DNA of 39,004 nucleotides from Anaerolineae bacterium (GTDB taxonomy: Bacteria; Chloroflexota; Anaerolineae; 4572-78; J111): contig JAGRBZ010000025.1 of NCBI GenBank assembly GCA_020433805.1, positions 1 through 39,004 of the forward strand, in the 5' to 3' direction. The position numbers and the translations under genes are program-made. The notes under the pieces were generated by a model. That model had not been told where the DNA came from. It searched no databases and saw only the letters and a list, made by a program, of their open reading frames with translations. The first letter of the stretch is position 1, and each line of letters begins with the position of its first letter. Below are positions 12,722-21,600 of the stretch, piece by piece.

Positions 12722-14368
12722 ATGACCGTAAACAACCTAAAACTATCCAGTCTTACCCTTGCTGTTCGATCTACCTGGACACAACGGACGAAACCTCATC
12801 AAGCTCCCCTATTCTTGAGGTTGGCGGCACTCATCGTAGCCGCGCTGGCGCTGCTCCCGCTGGGATATTTGATTATCCGCGCTACAGGAGCAGGCTATGA
12901 CAAAATCCTGGATATTCTTTTACGCCCTAAAACCCACGAAATTTTCTTTGGCAGCGCGGCCCTGGCCGGTTCCGTGACGCTGGCGGCAGTGACCATCGGG
13001 GTGCTGTTGGCCTGGTTAACCGTACGCACCGATTTACCGGGCCGCAAAGTGTGGGCCGTACTCACGGTGCTGCCGCTCGTTATTCCTTCGTACGTAGGCG
13101 CGTTCACATTGGTATCGGCTTTCGGGCCTAAAGGTTTGGTTCAAGGCTGGCTGGAGCCGCTGGGCATCGAGCGCCTGCCATCCATCTACGGCTTTCCCGG
13201 CGCATTTATCGCCTTGACCTTATTTTCATATCCGTACGTATTGCTCAGCGTTCGGGCAGCGCTGCGCGGCTTAGACCCCAGTTTGGAAGAAGCCGCCCGC
13301 AGTTTAGGACGCAGCCAACTGCAAGTCTTTCGCGAGATTACGCTGCCCCATCTGCGCCCATCGATGGTGGCCGGTGGTTTGCTGGTAGCCCTCTACACTC
13401 TCAGCGATTTTGGGGCCGTTTCGATGTTACGGTTCGACTCCTTTACCCGCGCTATTTATATGCAGTACAGCGCTTCTTTTGACCGCAGCGTGGCCGCCGT
13501 GCTGGCCCTGCTGCTGGTGGCGATGACGGTCGTTATCCTGATATTTGAACATCGCATGCGCGGTCAGGCCCGTTACTACCGCTCAAGTGCCGGCGCACTG
13601 CGACCGGCCCGTACGATTGCTCTGGGCAAGTGGCGCTGGCCGGCCTTCGCCTTCTGCGCAATTGTGACGCTGCTGGCTTTGGTGACGCCGCTGGCCGTTA
13701 TCGTCTTCTGGCTGGTGCGTGGTACGTTGGCCGGTGAAGCGCTCAACCTGCGGTTTGATGTCGTTTTTAACTCGCTGGTCGGCTCCGGCTTGGCCGGGTT
13801 GATGGCGATGGTCGCCGCCATTCCGGTGGCCGTGCTGGCTATCCGCTATCCGGGTCGGGTTAGCCGCTGGTTGGAGCGCAGCACTTATCTGGGCTATGCA
13901 CTACCGGGTGTGGTCATCGCGCTGTCGCTGGTTTTCTTCGGGGCCAATTATGCCCTGTTCCTCTATCAAACTATCTTTATGCTGATCTTTGCCTATGTTG
14001 TGCGCTTTTTACCACAGGCCGTCGGCAGTACGCGAGCCTCGCTGCTGCAAGTTAGCCCCCGCTTAGAAGAAGCCTCGCGCAATCTGGGCCGCACGCCGCT
14101 CCAGACGCTGTCATCCGTGACCGTGCCGCTGATCCGGCCCGGCCTGTTAACCGGCATCGCGCTGGTCTTTTTAACGGCGATGAAAGAACTTCCGGCGACG
14201 CTTATTCTCGGACCAACCGGTTTCAGCACGATGGCAACACGCATTTGGGACACTACCGCCGAAGCTTTCTTCACCCAGGCGTCCGTCCCCTCGCTGCTGC
14301 TGGTGATGGTTTCCGCTGTTGCCGTCTGGATTATCCTCTCTCAAGAAGATAAAAAAGCACGTCAATGA
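12722..14368 (+). CDS. Ferric iron ABC transporter permease (fused two-domain, FbpB type)
   Basis: This 548-residue membrane protein has two tandem binding-protein-dependent transport domains with about twelve helices in total. Each half carries the EAA loop that docks the ATPase: EEAARSLGRSQLQVFREITL near residue 192 and EEASRNLGRTPLQTLSSVTV near residue 445. This fused layout is standard for FbpB/SfuB/HitB permeases of Fe(III) importers. Its last codons overlap the ATPase gene (ATGA at 14365-14368), so both are made together. Codon use is richer in G+C than in the repeat regions around it, as expected for a core gene. Confidence 0.93.
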   Translation: MTVNNLKLSSLTLAVRSTWTQRTKPHQAPLFLRLAALIVAALALLPLGYLIIRATGAGYDKILDILLRPKTHEIFFGSAALAGSVTLAAVTIGVLLAWLTVRTDLPGRKVWAVLTVLPLVIPSYVGAFTLVSAFGPKGLVQGWLEPLGIERLPSIYGFPGAFIALTLFSYPYVLLSVRAALRGLDPSLEEAARSLGRSQLQVFREITLPHLRPSMVAGGLLVALYTLSDFGAVSMLRFDSFTRAIYMQYSASFDRSVAAVLALLLVAMTVVILIFEHRMRGQARYYRSSAGALRPARTIALGKWRWPAFAFCAIVTLLALVTPLAVIVFWLVRGTLAGEALNLRFDVVFNSLVGSGLAGLMAMVAAIPVAVLAIRYPGRVSRWLERSTYLGYALPGVVIALSLVFFGANYALFLYQTIFMLIFAYVVRFLPQAVGSTRASLLQVSPRLEEASRNLGRTPLQTLSSVTVPLIRPGLLTGIALVFLTAMKELPATLILGPTGFSTMATRIWDTTAEAFFTQASVPSLLLVMVSAVAVWIILSQEDKKARQ

Positions 14369-15390
14369 GTTCTATTGCTATCCGATGTGAAAAACTATCG
14401 AAGATTTTTGGAGAGGTTCGCGCGGTTGATGGGGTGAACCTCTCTTTGCGTGAAGGGAATTTCTTGGCTTTGCTGGGGCCAAGCGGCTGCGGCAAAACAA
14501 CCACGCTGCGGATGCTGGCCGGCTTCGAGTCGCCCGACGAAGGTCGCATCGAGATCGGCGGGCAGGTGGTCAGTGAGCCTCACAAATCGGTTCCACCCGA
14601 GCGCCGCAGCGTTGGGATGGTCTTTCAAGAGTACGCGCTGTTTCCCCATATGACGGTGGCCGACAACGTCGCTTACGGTCTGGGTCGCGGAATCGACAAA
14701 AAGAAGCGTGTGGCCGATGTCTTGGAGTTGGTTGGCCTGCCCAATCTGCACAGGCGGATGCCGCACGAACTGTCGGGCGGACAGCAGCAGCGGGTGGCGC
14801 TGGCCCGTGCTCTGGCTCCGCAGCCGCAGCTTATTCTGCTCGATGAGCCGTTCTCCAACCTCGATGCCGGGCTGCGCACCCAAATTCGAGCCGAGGTACG
14901 CAGCATCTTGCGCGAAGCCCACGCCACCGTCATTTTTGTCACCCACGATCAAGAGGAAGCGCTCAGCCTGGCCGATGAAGTGGCGGTGATGATTAACGGG
15001 CGCATCATGCAAACCGACTCGCCCTACAAGCTTTATCGCCGACCGATCAATAAAGAGGTCGCTACCTTTTTGGGTAACGCTAACTTTCTCCCAGGCCAGG
15101 CCGATAAAGGGCAGGTTGCCTGCGAGTTGGGCCAACTGCCGGTCTTTGGGCTGTACAGCGGCATGGTTGACGTGATGCTGCGCCCTGAAGATTTACTTCT
15201 CACGGCTAACGAGAGAGGCCCCGCCACCATTATCGAGCGCGAATATTTTGGACACGACCAGTTGCTCAAGCTGCAACTACCCTCCGGCCAACGCCTTCAC
15301 AGCCGTCTGCTCGGCTCCGAGGGCGATTTTCGTCCCGGCCAGCAAGTTGACGTGAGCGTGCGGGATAAGGTGGTGGTTTATCCCGCCTAG
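14365..15390 (+). CDS. Ferric iron ABC transporter ATPase (FbpC type)
   Basis: This 341-residue ATPase powers the importer. Motifs: Walker A GPSGCGKT (38-45), Q-loop Q88 (VFQEYALFPHMTV), signature LSGGQ (136-140), Walker B LILLDEP (156-162) and switch H194 (VTHDQEEAL). After the ATPase core, from about residue 240, comes a TOBE-like regulatory domain (VDVMLRPEDLLL...HDQLLKLQLPSGQRLHSRL). This fits the Fe3+/spermidine/sulfate ATPase class; the neighbours specify iron. The start overlaps the permease stop by 4 bp. A stem-loop lies 10 nt after the stop. Confidence 0.95.
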   Translation: MSSIAIRCEKLSKIFGEVRAVDGVNLSLREGNFLALLGPSGCGKTTTLRMLAGFESPDEGRIEIGGQVVSEPHKSVPPERRSVGMVFQEYALFPHMTVADNVAYGLGRGIDKKKRVADVLELVGLPNLHRRMPHELSGGQQQRVALARALAPQPQLILLDEPFSNLDAGLRTQIRAEVRSILREAHATVIFVTHDQEEALSLADEVAVMINGRIMQTDSPYKLYRRPINKEVATFLGNANFLPGQADKGQVACELGQLPVFGLYSGMVDVMLRPEDLLLTANERGPATIIEREYFGHDQLLKLQLPSGQRLHSRLLGSEGDFRPGQQVDVSVRDKVVVYPA

Positions 15391-15400
15391 AGGGATGGCT

Positions 15401-15433
15401 GGAGCATCAAAGCAAGCTCTAATGCTCCTCTTT
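15401..15433. terminator. Stem-loop between convergent ATPase and acyl-CoA ligase genes
   Basis: GGAGCAT (15401-15407) pairs with ATGCTCC (15422-15428), and an inner AGC/GCT pair extends it; CTCTTTCT follows. It probably serves as a terminator from the left. It resembles a shortened form of the stop-proximal palindromes at 10796 and 12278. Confidence 0.5.
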
Positions 15434-16984
15434 CTACGCTGACCGCAATTCCTTCTTCAAAATCTTACCGGTGGCCGTCATTGGCAGCGTGTCGACAATC
15501 TCGACCAGGCGGGGGTATTTGTGCGCGGCCATATTTTCCTTACTCCAAGCCATAATAGTGTTGGCATTGCTGGTAGCATTCTTGTTCAGAATGACATAGG
15601 CTTTAATTTCCTCGCCGTGCTGCTCATGTGGAACACCGATAACCGCCGCGAGTGAAATATCCGGGTGGGTGATAAGTGTATCTTCGATTTCACGCGGATA
15701 CACACTATACCCGCTGCGAATAATCATATCTTTGATCCGGTCAACAATATAGAAATACCCATCCTCATCCATTGTGGCGACATCACCGGTGTGGAACCAG
15801 CCGTCGTACAACACTTCGGCTGTATCGTTGGGGCGATTGTAGTAACCTTTCATCACGCTGTGGCCGCGAACAACAAGCTCCCCACGCTCGCCGGGAGACA
15901 GCGTTTGCCCTTCCACATCAACGATCCGGGCTTCCATGCCCCAAATCGGTGTGCCAATTGAGCCGGGTTTACGCTCACGATCCAGGTGGTTAAACGAAAC
16001 CACCGGCGAACACTCCGACAGACCGTAGCCCTCCAAAATCGGCACGTTGAACCGCTCCTCAAAGCCTCGTAAGACCTCAACCGGCATCGACGAGCCGCCG
16101 GAGACGCAGAGGCGCAGGTTTCGGGCGATGGTCGCCAAATCGTACTTCTCGGCGTCGGGATGGTTGAGCAGCGCCCAATACATGGTTGGCACGCCACAAA
16201 ATACGGAGACCTGTTCCTTCTGCATAGCAGACAGTACGGCATCGGCATCGAAGCGGGGCAGCAGCACGTTGGTCGTACCGGCGTAGATACCCGCATTCAT
16301 CAGCACGGTTTGCCCAAACGAGTGGAACAACGGCAGCACAATTAGCGTGGTATCATCAGGCGAGAGGCGCAGCATTTGGCTGCTGAACAGCGCATTGAGG
16401 AACATATTGGCGTGGCTCAGTTCCGCGCCTTTCGGCTGTCCGGTTGTGCCGGACGTATAGAGGATAACCGCTCCATCTTCCACCTCGGTTTGAACGGTAT
16501 CGAAAACGGGCGAACGGTTGTGCATCAACTGCCCAAGAGTGGTGGTATCTTCGATAGGTGAGGCGGTCGAGGGGTCGGCCGTAATCATAACAAAATGCTC
16601 GCATGATGATGTGTCGGTAAACGCAGCGTGGCCTTCCTGGCCCATCGGCAACTGGGGGGTGCCTTGAAAACAGAAGTAGGCTTTAGCCTGCGAATCGGCC
16701 AGATGATAGGCGATTTCGCGGCGTTTGAACAGCACATTGAGCGGCACGACTACCGCGCCGATTTTCAAAATACCGTAGTAAACAATGGGAAAATAGGGCA
16801 GATTGGGACAACTCAGCGCAACTTTATCGCCACGGGTAATGCCCAACGCGGCAAGGCCACGCGCTACCTGATTAGCCGCGCCATTCAGTTGCGCATAACT
16901 GAGGCGTGTATCGCCAAATGCGATGGCTGTGGCTTGCGGCTGTCGGCGAGCCTTTTCTTCTAATGCAATGACCAAATTGAACAT
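15434..16984 (-). CDS. Long-chain fatty-acid--CoA ligase (AMP-forming)
   Basis: This 516-residue ANL-superfamily enzyme activates fatty acids to acyl-AMP and then acyl-CoA. The start is ATG at 16984, preceded by AAGGAGG at ideal distance; a 29-codon upstream extension is rejected. Motifs in order: ATP-binding loop ILYTSGTTGQPKGAEL, YGLSECSPVVSFN (adenine binding), GWFHTGDVATMDEDGYFYI, DRIKDMIIRSGYSVYPREIE (hinge region) and near the end MTATGKILKKEL with the catalytic Lys. Length and motifs fit FadD-like acyl-CoA synthetases rather than acetyl-CoA synthetase, which is longer. With the desaturase in the same region this is a lipid-metabolism gene. Chain-length preference is not readable. Confidence 0.92.
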   Translation of the reverse strand: MFNLVIALEEKARRQPQATAIAFGDTRLSYAQLNGAANQVARGLAALGITRGDKVALSCPNLPYFPIVYYGILKIGAVVVPLNVLFKRREIAYHLADSQAKAYFCFQGTPQLPMGQEGHAAFTDTSSCEHFVMITADPSTASPIEDTTTLGQLMHNRSPVFDTVQTEVEDGAVILYTSGTTGQPKGAELSHANMFLNALFSSQMLRLSPDDTTLIVLPLFHSFGQTVLMNAGIYAGTTNVLLPRFDADAVLSAMQKEQVSVFCGVPTMYWALLNHPDAEKYDLATIARNLRLCVSGGSSMPVEVLRGFEERFNVPILEGYGLSECSPVVSFNHLDRERKPGSIGTPIWGMEARIVDVEGQTLSPGERGELVVRGHSVMKGYYNRPNDTAEVLYDGWFHTGDVATMDEDGYFYIVDRIKDMIIRSGYSVYPREIEDTLITHPDISLAAVIGVPHEQHGEEIKAYVILNKNATSNANTIMAWSKENMAAHKYPRLVEIVDTLPMTATGKILKKELRSA

Positions 16985-17020
16985 AAGACCTCCTTGTCTG
17001 AGATATGCTATTTTTGGACG

Positions 17021-17049
17021 ATTATCATTTGACTTGGCGAGATATGCAA
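17021..17049 (-). promoter_or_regulatory. Sigma-70-type promoter for acyl-CoA ligase
   Basis: On the minus strand: TTGCAT (17049-17044), 17 bp, GATAAT (17026-17021). One GAGATATGC repeat overlaps the -35 box and the second lies just downstream of the expected start of transcription, so they may form an operator. Confidence 0.55.
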
Positions 17050-17147
17050 CTTTTATGGAACACGATAGCAAGGAATGCGAGCGTGTGGCCCAATTTGAAG
17101 GTGCTTCTTACCATTTTTATGGTAAAATAGAAATCCACAATGCATCA

Positions 17148-17250
17148 TCACGATAGGCGTAGCCACCTAAGCCCGTTGCACCAATTTTGGTGACGCCAAA
17201 GCCTACCTCGATACAGGCTCGCCCGTTCAGGATGCTATGGACTACGGATA
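17148..17250 (+). ncRNA. Possible structured leader, GEMM (c-di-GMP-I)-like
   Basis: TAGGC (17154-17158) can pair with GCCTA (17201-17205). Inside, CACC (17179-17182) pairs with GGTG (17189-17192), followed by the unpaired ACGCCAAA and then GCC. GEMM riboswitches have GG-GACGCAAA-GCC at this place, with a GGC-AAA-CC left strand; here one C is inserted and the left internal loop reads GTAG. A downstream CAGGCTCGCCCG segment could be the second arm. The match is partial and was judged by eye, so this is a hypothesis. It ends 37 nt before the receiver-kinase start. Confidence 0.28.
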
Positions 17251-17286
17251 ATTGCCAAAGTTAGCAGCGTTTAGATTGAGGGAAAA

Positions 17287-18609
17287 ATGTCCAAAATCTC
17301 TGAAGATCCACACGCAGACGACGATCGCCTTGTTTTTGATGAAGAAGCCCAGCATGTTTCAGCGGACAAGGTCGATCACTGGAAAATCATGTTGGTTGAT
17401 GATATTGCCGAAGCCCATCACGTTACCCGGCTGGCGCTACAAAAATTTGAGTTCGAAGATAAGCCGCTTAGATTTATCTCTGCTTATTCGGCTAAAGAGG
17501 CCCAGGAGTTGATCGAAGCTCATCCGGACACGGCCCTCATTCTGCTGGACGTGGTTATGGAGGAGAACGACTCCGGGTTACAACTGGCCCGCTATATTCG
17601 AAAAATCCTCAAGAATCGGTTGGTCCGTATCATTTTGCGCACCGGACAACCGGGCCACGCGCCGGAGGAAGAGGTAATCCTTGCCTACGACATCAATGAT
17701 TATAAAGTCAAAACGGAGTTAACGCGGGAAAAGTTGATGACCACCGTGCTGGGCGCGCTGCGCTCGTATCGCGATATTCAAACGGTGGAGATAAATCGCC
17801 AGGAATTGACTCAACTCTTGACCGATTTGGAAAAAAGCCACACTGACCTGGCTCAAGCCAAAGAGGCCGCGGAGGCCGCCAATCAGGCCAAAACTGCTTT
17901 TCTCGCCAATATGAGCCACGAACTGCGCACCCCCCTGAGCGCCATTTTAGGCTACACCCAACTTTTGCATGAAGATGCCCGAGAACATGGCTACACCGAC
18001 TTTGAGGCAGACCTGGGCAAAATTCAAAGAGCAGGCGAACATCTACTTCATCTGGTCGATGAGGTGTTGGATATTGCTAGACTTCAAGCTGAAAAGTTGG
18101 AGCTTCAGATCGAGCCGTTTGATATAAAAGCAATGGTTGAAACGGTGATTAAGCGGATTCATCCGGCAATCGTTGCCAACGGCAACACATTAACAACCGA
18201 GTTAGCCGATGACCTGGGCACGATGACGTCCGACTCGGGACGTGTCCGGCAAATTCTACGCAATATTCTCGACAACGCGGCCAAATTCACCCAGCAGGGA
18301 CAGATTACGCTCAATGTCCGACGAACGGTCCCTGACCCGACCGATCCGGCCCAGGCATATATTATCTTCCAAGTGAGCGATACGGGCATCGGCATGAACC
18401 CGGAACAGACAGAGCATATCTTTAAAGCGTTTACGCAAGTTGATATGTCGACGCGGCGCAAATATGGTGGCACCGGTTTGGGTTTAGCCATATCACACAG
18501 CTTGTGCCGGCTGATGGGCGGTGAAATTAGCGTCGAGAGCGATCCGGGCCAAGGCTCAACTTTTACGGTACAGCTTCCGTTAAAGCTCTCTAAATCGCAA
18601 AAGCCATAG
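17287..18609 (+). CDS. Receiver domain-histidine kinase fusion (soluble)
   Basis: This 440-residue cytoplasmic protein starts at ATG 17287 after GAGGG. The N-terminal receiver domain (about 32-160) has phospho-acceptor D88 (LILLDVVME) and the unusual segment [21 protein letters not shown], then [12 protein letters not shown] and GALRSYRDI, typical of the receiver type found before DUF3369 in HD-GYP regulators. A short coiled coil leads to HisKA with [15 protein letters not shown] (H211) and HATPase with DTGIGM and GTGLGLAIS. With the receiver first and no membrane segment, it likely takes phosphate from, or is tuned by, another kinase of the cluster. It is closely related to the receiver of the gene at 25016-26398. 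It is 8 bp from the next gene. Confidence 0.92.
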   Translation: MSKISEDPHADDDRLVFDEEAQHVSADKVDHWKIMLVDDIAEAHHVTRLALQKFEFEDKPLRFISAYSAKEAQELIEAHPDTALILLDVVMEENDSGLQLARYIRKILKNRLVRIILRTGQPGHAPEEEVILAYDINDYKVKTELTREKLMTTVLGALRSYRDIQTVEINRQELTQLLTDLEKSHTDLAQAKEAAEAANQAKTAFLANMSHELRTPLSAILGYTQLLHEDAREHGYTDFEADLGKIQRAGEHLLHLVDEVLDIARLQAEKLELQIEPFDIKAMVETVIKRIHPAIVANGNTLTTELADDLGTMTSDSGRVRQILRNILDNAAKFTQQGQITLNVRRTVPDPTDPAQAYIIFQVSDTGIGMNPEQTEHIFKAFTQVDMSTRRKYGGTGLGLAISHSLCRLMGGEISVESDPGQGSTFTVQLPLKLSKSQKP

Positions 18610-18617
18610 GGACGGTA

Positions 18618-21600
18618 ATGACGAAACGTAGGGGGAGTCAATGGCTGGCAAAGTCGCTAGGGCAGGTGTCACTCCGAACTTATATTATTGCACTCTTTGT
18701 TATCCCTATCACCATAACGGTCGCTTTAATTAGCACCCTCTCTTTTGCCAGCGGGCGTCAGGCGGTCGATGAGTTGGCCCATCAACTCCAGCTTGAAATA
18801 GCCGCTCGCATTGAGCAAGAGATTGATAGCTATCTTGAAATTCCCCTTCTTATCAATGAAATCAATGCCGATAATATTCGCACCGGCTTGATTGACCCCA
18901 CCGATCAAAGCGCGTTGGAAAGCTATTTCTGGCATCAAATTCAGCATTTTGATAAAGCCAGTTATATCTACCTGGGCAATCAAGCCGGCGGTTTTGTGGG
19001 AGCCGGGCGGGTGCGGCAAAGCGACAGCCCTTTTACGATTGAAGTCACCCCCCACTTCGAACCGGGAGCATTTGAAATTTACGCTACGGATGATCAAGGC
19101 CGGCGCACGGAGCTGTTGAGCGCTGCGCCCGACTACGACGCCCGCATTCGGCCCTGGTATGCAGCAGCCCAGCAGGCCGGGCAGCCGGTCTGGAGCGATA
19201 TTTTCGCCGAGTTTACCAATCAAACATTATCCGTAGCAACCAGCCGACCGGTTTATGACAGCAATGGAACATTGCAAGGTATCTTAGGTACGGAGATCGC
19301 GCTCGAACAAATTGACACTTTTTTACAAGGCTTGGAGATAGGCAAGACGGGTCAGGCCTTTATCATCAACCGCAGCGGACAACTGATTGCCGCATCAACG
19401 TTTGAAGGCGTACCGCTGGCCGATAGATTTTTCCAGCAGCCGCCCACGGCTTTCAACAGCAAAGAGCCGCTCGTCCGGGCCGGGGCGGATTATCTAACGT
19501 CGCGATTTGGCAGCCTGGAAGGCATCGAGCAACCCCAGCAGTTGCTATTTTCCCACGAAAATAGCGACCAATTTTTGTACATTACTCCCTTCTCCGACAA
19601 TTCAGGGCTGGATTGGCTCATTGTAGTCATTATTCCTCGCTCAGACTTCATGCAGGAGATCAACCAAAATCTTTATACCACGCTCGGACTATCGGTGTTA
19701 GGCTTGACCGCCGCCATCGTTTTAGGCGTTTTGACCTCGCGCTGGGTTACCAAGCCACTTTTACGGTTAAACGACGCTACGCAGGCTTTAGCGGCTGAAG
19801 CCTGGCAGGGAGATACCGATACGGCTATCAAAACTACGGCCAAACGGGATGACGAAGTGGGGCAGCTAGCGCGATCGTTCTTAATGATGGCCACACAACT
19901 TCAAACAACCGTTGGTGAACTGCGTCGTCATCGGGACCATCTTGAAGAACGGGTAGCCGAACGGACGGTAAAACTTAAAGAGGTTAATGAGGCACTCACA
20001 GAAGATATAGTTCGACGCGAGAAAATCGAACAAGAATTATCGATCTTTGCTCAAATTGTAGAACACGTGGGGTACGCCGTCGTCGATACGAATTTACACA
20101 TTCGTTCGAGCAATGATCGCTTCAAGGATTGGATTGAAGACGATTTCGAGTCGCTGGCCGGACAGACAATTACCGATGTGTTACCGGAACTAATGGGGCT
20201 TGAGGGTCGTTTACAGCAAATGATACACCAGCATACGGGTATCGTGAAGCTATCAAAAATATACCGGCCTGCGGCTGAGGGCAGTGGTCGGTACTTTAAC
20301 TTACAGGTAGAACCACTCCATGCATCCGACTCGCTGCTGCTGGCTCGAATTAACGATGTGACGACTGAAGCCCAACTGGAAATCGAACTGCGCAACGAAA
20401 GTAATAAACTGCGCTTGAATATCGAACAACGCGAGCAGGCAGAACGGGCCTTACGTGAAAGCGAACGGCGTCTGGTTGAAACGCAGCGGTTGGCGCAGCT
20501 AGGCAGTTGGGAATTTGATCTGGCGACGGAAACATTTACCTGGTCGGAAGAGATGTTTAGAATTACCGGGCTTGATCCGCAGGCCGAAACTCCGTCGCTA
20601 GCGGCCTATCTTGAGACTGTGCATCCGGATGATGCGAAACGTCTGGCCAAAATGTTCAAGCAAGCCGCTGACAAGGGTACGGTCTATACCATCGAACTAC
20701 GCCATCTTCATCCGGACGGCAAAATACGGTATGTTGTAACGCACGGCCAGCCGATTAGCAGCGACGCTACCGTGGTCAAACTTATCGGCTATGTGCTTGA
20801 CATTACCGAGCGCAAACGGACAGAGCATATTATACAAAGTGCTCACGATGAGCTGGCCCAGCGGGTCGGTGAGATGGCCTTACTGAACAGCGTAACCCAA
20901 ACGGTAGCGACCGTCACCGATCTGCCGGAGGCCTTGGAGCTTGTGGCCCGAGAAATGGTTATGGCCTTTAACGCCCGCAATTCCGGCATCACGTTGATTA
21001 ACCACGAGCGCACCCATCTTGAGGTAGTAGCCGACTATTCGAAAGACCCTGGCGAATCGAGTGCTAAAGGCATTATTCTGCCGCTAGAAGGCAATCTGGC
21101 CACACAGAAGGTGTTCGAGACAAAACAGTCGATTGTCGTTGAAAAAGCCCAAATAAACCCGCTGCTGGCCTCTATTCACGACGTTATGAAGGCCCGCAGC
21201 ACCGAATGTATTATGATTGTACCGCTGCTGGCCAGAGGTGACGTTATCGGGACGATCGGCCTGGATACCACCAATCCCAACCGCGTTTTCAGCCAAGAAG
21301 AGATGACGCTGGCCGAAACGATTGCCGGTCAGATTGCCGGAGCGATTGAGGTAGCACGTTTGTTTGAAGAAGAGCACCGCCAACGGCGCATAGCGGAAAG
21401 CCTGCGTCACGTAGCCGCCACGCTAAGCAGCAGTCTGGATTTACAAATCGTCCTCGACAAGATTATGGAAGAGCTACGCAACGTTATCGACTACGACAGT
21501 TCCGGCCTGTCGTTGCAAGACAAAAACGATTTGGTTTTATTTGCCAGCGCCAACTTACCGGCACATTGGGACGGAGCACACATCCCCTTGACCAGCGATG

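Larger units (their letters stand above)
16985..17286. other. Divergent region: ligase promoter and structured leader of kinase cluster
   Basis: This 302-bp region holds the ligase promoter (17021-17049), two GAGATATGC direct repeats (17000-17008 and 17039-17047), a perfect TTACCAT/ATGGTAA dyad (17108-17125) and a possibly structured RNA (17148-17250). No gene seen. Confidence 0.6.

Noticed and set aside
17072-17250. Short plus-strand frames as a small gene before the kinase cluster
   Set aside because: No ribosome site and frequent stops; the region is better explained as promoter and leader.
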